A stretch of DNA of 64,000 bases from Apodemus sylvaticus (lineage: Eukaryota; Chordata; Mammalia; Rodentia; Muridae): the NCBI RefSeq assembly GCF_947179515.1, contig NC_067472.1, forward strand, positions 173,081,578-173,145,577, in the 5' to 3' direction. This document shows positions 58,529 to 64,000 of this stretch, piece after piece; position 1 is the stretch's first letter; each line of letters begins with the position of its first letter. Below the pieces are notes generated by a model. The model did no database searches and had not been told where the DNA came from. It saw only the letters and a list, made by a program, of their open reading frames with translations. Both the position numbers and the translations under genes were made by a program.

Positions 58529-61500
58529 GGCAGGGCTCTATCCATTTGCCTAAAAATTTCATGAATTCATTGTTTCTAATGGCTGAATAGTACTCTATTG
58601 TGTATATATACCACAATTTTTGCATCCATTCTTCTGTTGAGGGATACCTGGGTTCTTTCCAGCTTCTGGCTATTATAAATAAGGCTGCTATGAACATAGT
58701 GGAGCATGTATCCTTATTACATGCTGGGAAATCCTCTGGGTATATGCCCAGTAGTGGTATAGCAGGATCTTCTAGAAGTGAATTGCCCAGTTTTCTGAGG
58801 AACCGCCAGACTGATTTCCAGAGTGGCCATAACAACCTGAAACCCCACCAGCAGTGGAGGAGTGTTCCTCTTTTTCCACATCCTCGCCAACACCTGCTGT
58901 CTCCTGAATTTTTAATCTTAGTCATTCTGACTGGTGTTAAGGTAAAATCTCAGGGTTGTTTTGATTTGCATTTCCCTAATGACTAATGAAGTTGAGCATT
59001 TTTTAAGATGTTTGTCCACCATCCGAAGTTCTTCAGGTGAAAATTCTTTGTTTAACTCTGTACCCCATTTTTAATAGGGTTATTTGTTTTCTGGGGTCTA
59101 ACTTCTTGAGTTCTTTGTATATATTGGATATGAGCCCTCTCTCTGATGTAGGGTTGCTGAAGATCTTTTCCCAATTTCTTGGTTGCCAATTTCTCCTTTT
59201 GATGGTGATTTTTTGCCTTACATAAACTTTGTAATTTTATGAGGTCCCATTTGTCAATTCTTGATCTTAGAGCATACACTACTGGTGTTCTTTTCAGGAA
59301 CTTTCCCCCTGTACAGATGACCTCAAGGGTCTTCTCCAGTTTCTTTTCTATTACTTCAGAGTGCCTGGCTTTATGTGGAGGTCCTTGATCCATTTGGAGT
59401 TGAGCTTAGTACAAGGAGATAAGGAAGGATCAATTCGCATTCTTCTGCATGCTGACCTCAAGTTGAACTAGCACCATTTGTTGAAAAGGCTATCTTTTTT
59501 CCATTGGATGTTTTCAGCTCCTTTGTTGAAGACCAACTGGCCATAGGTGTGTGGTTTCATTTCTGGATCTTCAATCCTGTTCCATTGATCTGCCTGCCTG
59601 TCACTGTACCAATACCATGCAATTTTTAACACTACTGCTTTGTAGTATTGATTGAGGTCTGGGATACTGATTCCCCCAGAAGTTCTTATATTGTTGAGAA
59701 TAGTTTTAACTATCCTGGGTTTTTTGTTATTCCAGATGAATTTGAGAATTGCTCTTTCTAACTCTATGAAGAACTGAGTTGGGATTTTGATGGGTATTGC
59801 ATTGAATCTGTATATTGCTTTTGGCAAAATGGCCATTTTAAATATATTAATCCTGCCGATCCATGAGCATGGAAGGTTTTTCCAATTTTTGAGGTCTTCT
59901 TCCATTTCCTTCTTCAGAGTCTTGAAGTTTTTGTCGTACAGATCTTTCACATGTTTGGTAAGAGTCACCACAAGGTACTTTATACTGTTTGTGGCTATTG
60001 AGAAGGGTGTCACTTCCCTAATTTCTTTCTCAGGCTGCTTATCCTTTGAGTATAGAAAGGCTACTGATTTGCTTGAGCTGATTTCATAACCTGCCACTTT
60101 GCTGAAGCTGTTTATCAGCTGTAGAAGTTCTCTAGTGGAGTTTTTGGGTCACTTAAGTAGACTAACATATCATCTGCAAATAATGATAGTTTGACTTCTT
60201 CCTTTAAAATTTGTATCCCTTTGACCTCCTTATGTTGTCTAATTGACAGAGCTAGTTCCTCAAGTACAATATTGAACCTTACACCAGTCAGAATGGCTAA
60301 GGTCAAAAACTCGGGAGACAGCAGGTGTTGGCAAGGATGTGGTGAAAGAGGAACACTTCTCCACTGCTGGTGGGGCTGTAAGATGGTACAACCACTGTGG
60401 AAATCAGTCTGTAGGTTCCTCAGAAAACTGGACATGAGACTTCCAGAGGACCCTGCTATACCTCTCCTGTGCATATACCCAAAGGATTCCCCAGCATGCA
60501 ATAAAGACACATGCTCCATTATGTTCATAGCAGCCTTATTTATAATAGCCAGAAGCTGGAAAGAACCCAGATGCCCCTCAAAGGAGGAATGGATTCAGAA
60601 AATGTGGTATATTTATAAAATGGAATACTACTCAGCAATTAGAAACAATGAATTCACAACATTTTTAGGCAAATGGTTTGATCTGGAAAATATCATCCTA
60701 TGTGAGGTAACCCAATCACAAAAGAATACACATGGAATGCAATCTCTGATAAGTGGATATTAATTAGCCCAGAAGCCCTGAATACCCAAGGCACAAATTG
60801 CATAACAAATTACTCCCATGAAGAAGTATGGAGAGGGTCCTGATCCTGGAAATGATGGATCTAGCATTGGAAGGGAATATAAGGACAGAGAAAAAGGAGA
60901 GAGGTGATTGGAGTAGGGATGGAGAGAAGAAGGTTTATGAGACATATGGGGAGGGGGGATCTGGGAAAGGGGAAATCATTTGGAATGTAAACAAAGAATA
61001 TAGAAAATAAAAATATTTAAAAATATAAAAGAAAAGATAAGGAGAAGGGGGGCAGACCTGTCCAGTCCCTGATTTTAGTGGGATTGATTTAAGTTTCTCT
61101 CCATTTAGTTTGATTCTGGCTACTGGTTTGCTGTATATTGGTTGTATTATGTTTAGGTATGGGCCTTGAATTCCTATTCTTTCCAAGACTTTAAGCAGAA
61201 AAAGATGCTGAATTTTGACTAATGCTTTCTCAGCATCCAATGAAATGGCCATGTTTTTTTTTTCCTTTGAGTTTGTTTATGTAGTGGATCGCATTGATGG
61301 ATTTCTGTATATTGAACCAACCACGCATCCCTGGGATAAAGCCTACTTGATCATGGTAAATGATCATTTTTATGTGTTCTTAGATTCGGTTGGCAAGAAT
61401 TTTATTGAGTATTTTTGCATCTTATTTTTCATAAGAGAAATTGGTCTGAAGTTCTCTTTCTTTGTTGGATCTTTGTGTGGTTTTGGTATCAACATAATTG

Positions 61501-63028
61501 TGCCTTCATTGAAGGAGATGGGTAGTGTTCTTTCTGTTTCTATTTTGTAGAATAGTTTGAAGAGTGTTGGTGTTAGGTCTTCTTTGAAGGTCTGATAGAA
61601 TTCTGCACTAAAACCATTTGGTCCTGTGCTTTTTTTGGTTGGAAGACTTTCTATGACCCCTTCTATTTCTTTAGGGGTTATAGGACTGTTGAGATGATCT
61701 ATTTGGTTCTGATTTAATTTTGATATTTGGTATCTGTCTAGGAAATTGTCCATTTCCTCCAGATTCTCCAGTTGTGTTGAGTATAGGCTTTTGTAGTAGG
61801 ATCTGATGATTTTTTTTAATTTCCTCAGTTTCTGTTGTTATATCCCCCTTTTCATTTGTAATTTTGTTAATTTGGATACTTTCTCTGTGCCCATTGGTCA
61901 GTCTGGCTAAGGATTTATCTATCTTGTTGATTTTCTCAAAGAACCAGCTCCTGGATTTGTCGATTCTTTGTATGGTTCTCTTTTTTCCACTTGATTGATT
62001 TCAGCCCTAAGTTTGATGATTTCCTGTCTTCTCCTCCTGGGTGAAGTAGCTTCTTTTTGTTCCAGAGCTTTCACGTGTGCCATTAAACTGCTAGCATATG
62101 CTCTCTCCCTTTTCTTTTTGGAGGCATTCAGGGCTATTAGTTTTCCTCTTAGCACTGCTTTCATTGTGTGCCAAAGATTTTGGTATGTTGTGCCTTCATT
62201 TTCATTAAATTCTAAAAAGTCTCTGATTTCTCTCTTTATTTCTTCTTTGGCCAAGGTGTCATTGAGTAGAGTATTGTTCAGCCTCCATGTGTACGTGGGC
62301 TTTCTGTTCTTTCTGTTGCTATTGAAGACCACTCTTATTCCAAAGTGATCTGACAGGAGACATGGGATTAGTTCGATCTTCTTATATTTGTTGAGGTCTG
62401 TCTTGTGACCAATTATATGGTCAATTTTGGAGAAGGTACCATGAGGTGCTGAGAAAAAGGTATATTCTTTTGCTTTAGGGTGAAATGTTCTATAAATATC
62501 AGTCAAATCCAATTGGTCCAAAGCTTCAATTAGTTTTACTGTGTCCCTGCTTGGTTTCTGTTTTCCTGATCGGTCCATTGAGGATAATGAAGTGTTGAAG
62601 TCACCGACAATTCTTGTGTTAGGTGCAATGTTTGCTTTGAGATTTAGTAAAGTTTTGTTTATAAATGAGGGTGCCCTTGCATGTGGCGCATAGATGTACA
62701 GAATTGAAATTTCTCCTTGTTGTATTTTTCCTTTGACCAGCAAGAAGTGTCCCTGCATGTCTCTTTTGATGACTTTAGGTTGAAAGTCAATTTTATCCGA
62801 TATTAGAATGTCTCCCCCTGCTCGTTTCCCCAGACCATTGGCTTGTAAAATTGTCTTCCAGCCTTTTGCTCTAAGGTAGTTTTTGTCTTTGACACTGAGG
62901 TCCTTTATGCAGCAAAATGTAGGGTCCTGTTTCCTTATCCACTCTGTTAGTCTATGTCTTTTTATTGGGTAATTGAGTCCATTGATGTTAAGAGATATTA
63001 AGGAATAGTGATTATTACTTCCTGTCAT
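58529..63028 (-). pseudogene. L1 ORF2 (copy I), endonuclease largely open
   Basis: Met 63028 ([20 protein letters not shown]) opens a 369-codon frame covering the whole endonuclease: [53 protein letters not shown] and [13 protein letters not shown]. One odd spot is [10 protein letters not shown] in place of [12 protein letters not shown], which removes the catalytic QETH block by a small deletion. RT pieces follow at 61753-61370 and 61252-60935, and after the insertion at 60528-60115, 60097-59468 and 59393-59052, with the C-terminus at 58925-58529 ([18 protein letters not shown]). It is inactive. Confidence 0.92.
60277..61030 (+). mobile_element. L1 3' fragment inserted in ORF2 of copy I
   Basis: Begins CCTTACACCAGTCAGAATGG in the ORF2 C-terminus, reads [18 protein letters not shown] and NNEFTTFLGKWFDLENIILC to the SGY stop near 60763, then an older 3' UTR (GGGAAAGGGGAAATCATTTG near 60962) and an A-rich end. 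The host frame is cut between SPYLF and FNIVLEE. Only 2-3 bp (GAA) could be duplicated. Confidence 0.9.
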
Positions 63029-63089
63029 TTTTGACGTTATTTTTATATTTGAGTGGTTATCTTCTTTTGGGTTTGATGAAAGAAGGTTA

Positions 63090-64000
63090 CTATCATGCTT
63101 TTTCCATGGTGTAGTTTTTCTCTTTGTATTAGAGTTTTCCTCCTATTATTCTTTGTAGAACTGGGTTTATAGAAAGATATTGTGTAAATTTGGTTTTGTC
63201 ATAGAATATCTTGGTTTCTCCATCTATGGTGATTGAGAGTTTTGCTGGGTATAGTAGTTTTGGCTGACATTTGTGTTCTCTTAGAGTCTGCATGAGATCT
63301 ACCCAGGATCTTCTAGCTTTCATAGTCTCAGGTGAAAAGTCTGCTGTGATTCTGATAGGTCTTCCTTTATATGTTACTTGGCCTTTTTCTTTTACTGCCT
63401 TTAATATTCTTTCTTTGTTTAGTACATTTGGGCTTTTGATTATGTGATGGGAGGTATTTCTGCTCAGGACCAGTCTGTTTGGAGTTCTGTAGGCTTCTTG
63501 TATATTCCCGGGCATCACTCTCTTTAAGTTAGGGATGTTTTCTTCAATAATTTTGTTGAAGATATTTGCTGGCTCTTTCAGTTGTAAATCTTCACTCTCA
63601 TCTGTACCTATAATCCTTAGGTTTGGTCTTCTCATTGTGTCCTGGATTTCCTGGATGTTCTGGGATACAAGCTTTTTGAATTTTGTATTTTCTTTGACTC
63701 TTAAGTCAATGGTTTCTATGGTATCTTTGGCACATGAGATTCTTTCATCCATCTCTTGTATTCTGTTGTTAATGTTTGCATCTATGGCCCCTGATTTCTT
63801 CCCAATGTTTTCTATCTCCAAAGTTGTCTCCCTTTGTGATTTCTTAGTTGTTTCTACTTCTGTTTTTAGATCCAGGATGGTTTTGTTCAGTTCCTTCATT
63901 TGTTTGCTTGTGTTTTCCTTTAATTCTTTAAGAGATTTTTGTGTTTCCTCTTTCATGACTTCTGCCATTTGACTCTCTTTCTCCTGCATTTCATTAATTC
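63090..64000 (-). pseudogene. L1 ORF1 (copy I), partial at window end
   Basis: From the window end the frame reads the coiled coil (EETQKSLKELKENTSKQMKE), the RRM (FKKLVSQNIQEIQDTMRRPN, LRIIGTDESEDLQLKEPAN) and the C-terminal domain (AYRTPNRLVLSRNTS, KGRPIRITADFSPETMKARR) until a frameshift near 63129 gives GGKL and a stop. The ancestral stop region is at ~63090-63097. The N-terminus lies outside the window. Confidence 0.88.

Larger units (their letters stand above)
58047..64000 (-). mobile_element. L1 copy I: L1 running off the window end, with an inner L1 insertion
   Basis: Minus-strand L1: T-rich end and 3' UTR (58047-58528), ORF2 (58529-63028), spacer, and ORF1 continuing past the window end. 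Divergence is moderate, with long open stretches remaining (286 codons of ORF1, 369 codons of the endonuclease). A 754-bp plus-strand L1 fragment (60277-61030) interrupts ORF2. The 5' UTR lies outside the window. Confidence 0.93.

Overview
The window is AT-rich mammalian DNA from a mouse-like (murine) rodent. The evidence is the dense mix of murine LINE-1 (L1) elements and B1 SINEs, one B2-like fragment, a vomeronasal V2R receptor gene, a Pum2 processed pseudogene and many microsatellites. I cannot name the species. The youngest L1 ORF1 here (start MAKGKRRNVTNRN, 423 codons, long repeated coiled coil) differs from the laboratory mouse and rat L1 ORF1 I remember, so it may be another murine or a divergent subfamily. 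There are no bacterial genes, CRISPR arrays or recognisable tRNA/rRNA genes.

The only host protein-coding gene I can support is a type-2 vomeronasal receptor (Vmn2r family) on the minus strand. Five exons with canonical splice sites and compatible phases lie at 47799-47591 (signal peptide), 18335-18044, 17710-16904, 14951-14724 and 13603-13480. Together they read 1660 nt (553 codons) without a stop. Exon 1 is separated from exon 2 by a ~29.3 kb intron filled with nested L1s. The seven-helix exon 6 is not seen to the left, so intron 5 exceeds 13.4 kb or the gene is truncated.

Roughly two thirds of the window is L1. Layout: copy A (+, 1-4825, young, cut by the window edge) lies in copy B (+, 4841-8617, old). 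Then come old repeat relics (9.6-12.8 kb), Vmn2r exons 5 to 2 (13.4-18.4 kb), copy C (-, 19.75-26.41 kb, about three 5' monomers), copy D (+, 26.70-33.18 kb, old, carrying a B1 and a probable solo LTR), small L1/B1 pieces and large purine microsatellites (33.3-38.3 kb), copy E (+, 39.447-45.886 kb, young, full length, 13-bp target-site duplication), Vmn2r exon 1 (47.6-47.8 kb), copy F (-, 48.78-55.54 kb, full length with ~172-bp monomers), the Pum2 pseudogene (~56.0-57.0 kb), an L1 3' fragment, and copy I (-, 58.05 kb to the window end).

Every L1 ORF2 examined is broken, so no element looks autonomously active. Copy E keeps an intact ORF1 and a full 5' UTR. The most unusual structures are the L1-inflated receptor intron, two separate L1 3' fragments inserted at the same ORF2 position of two different L1 copies, a twin-primed L1 with its target-site duplication, three CpG-to-TpG nonsense codons, and about 490 bp of purine-rich microsatellite between two decayed B1s.
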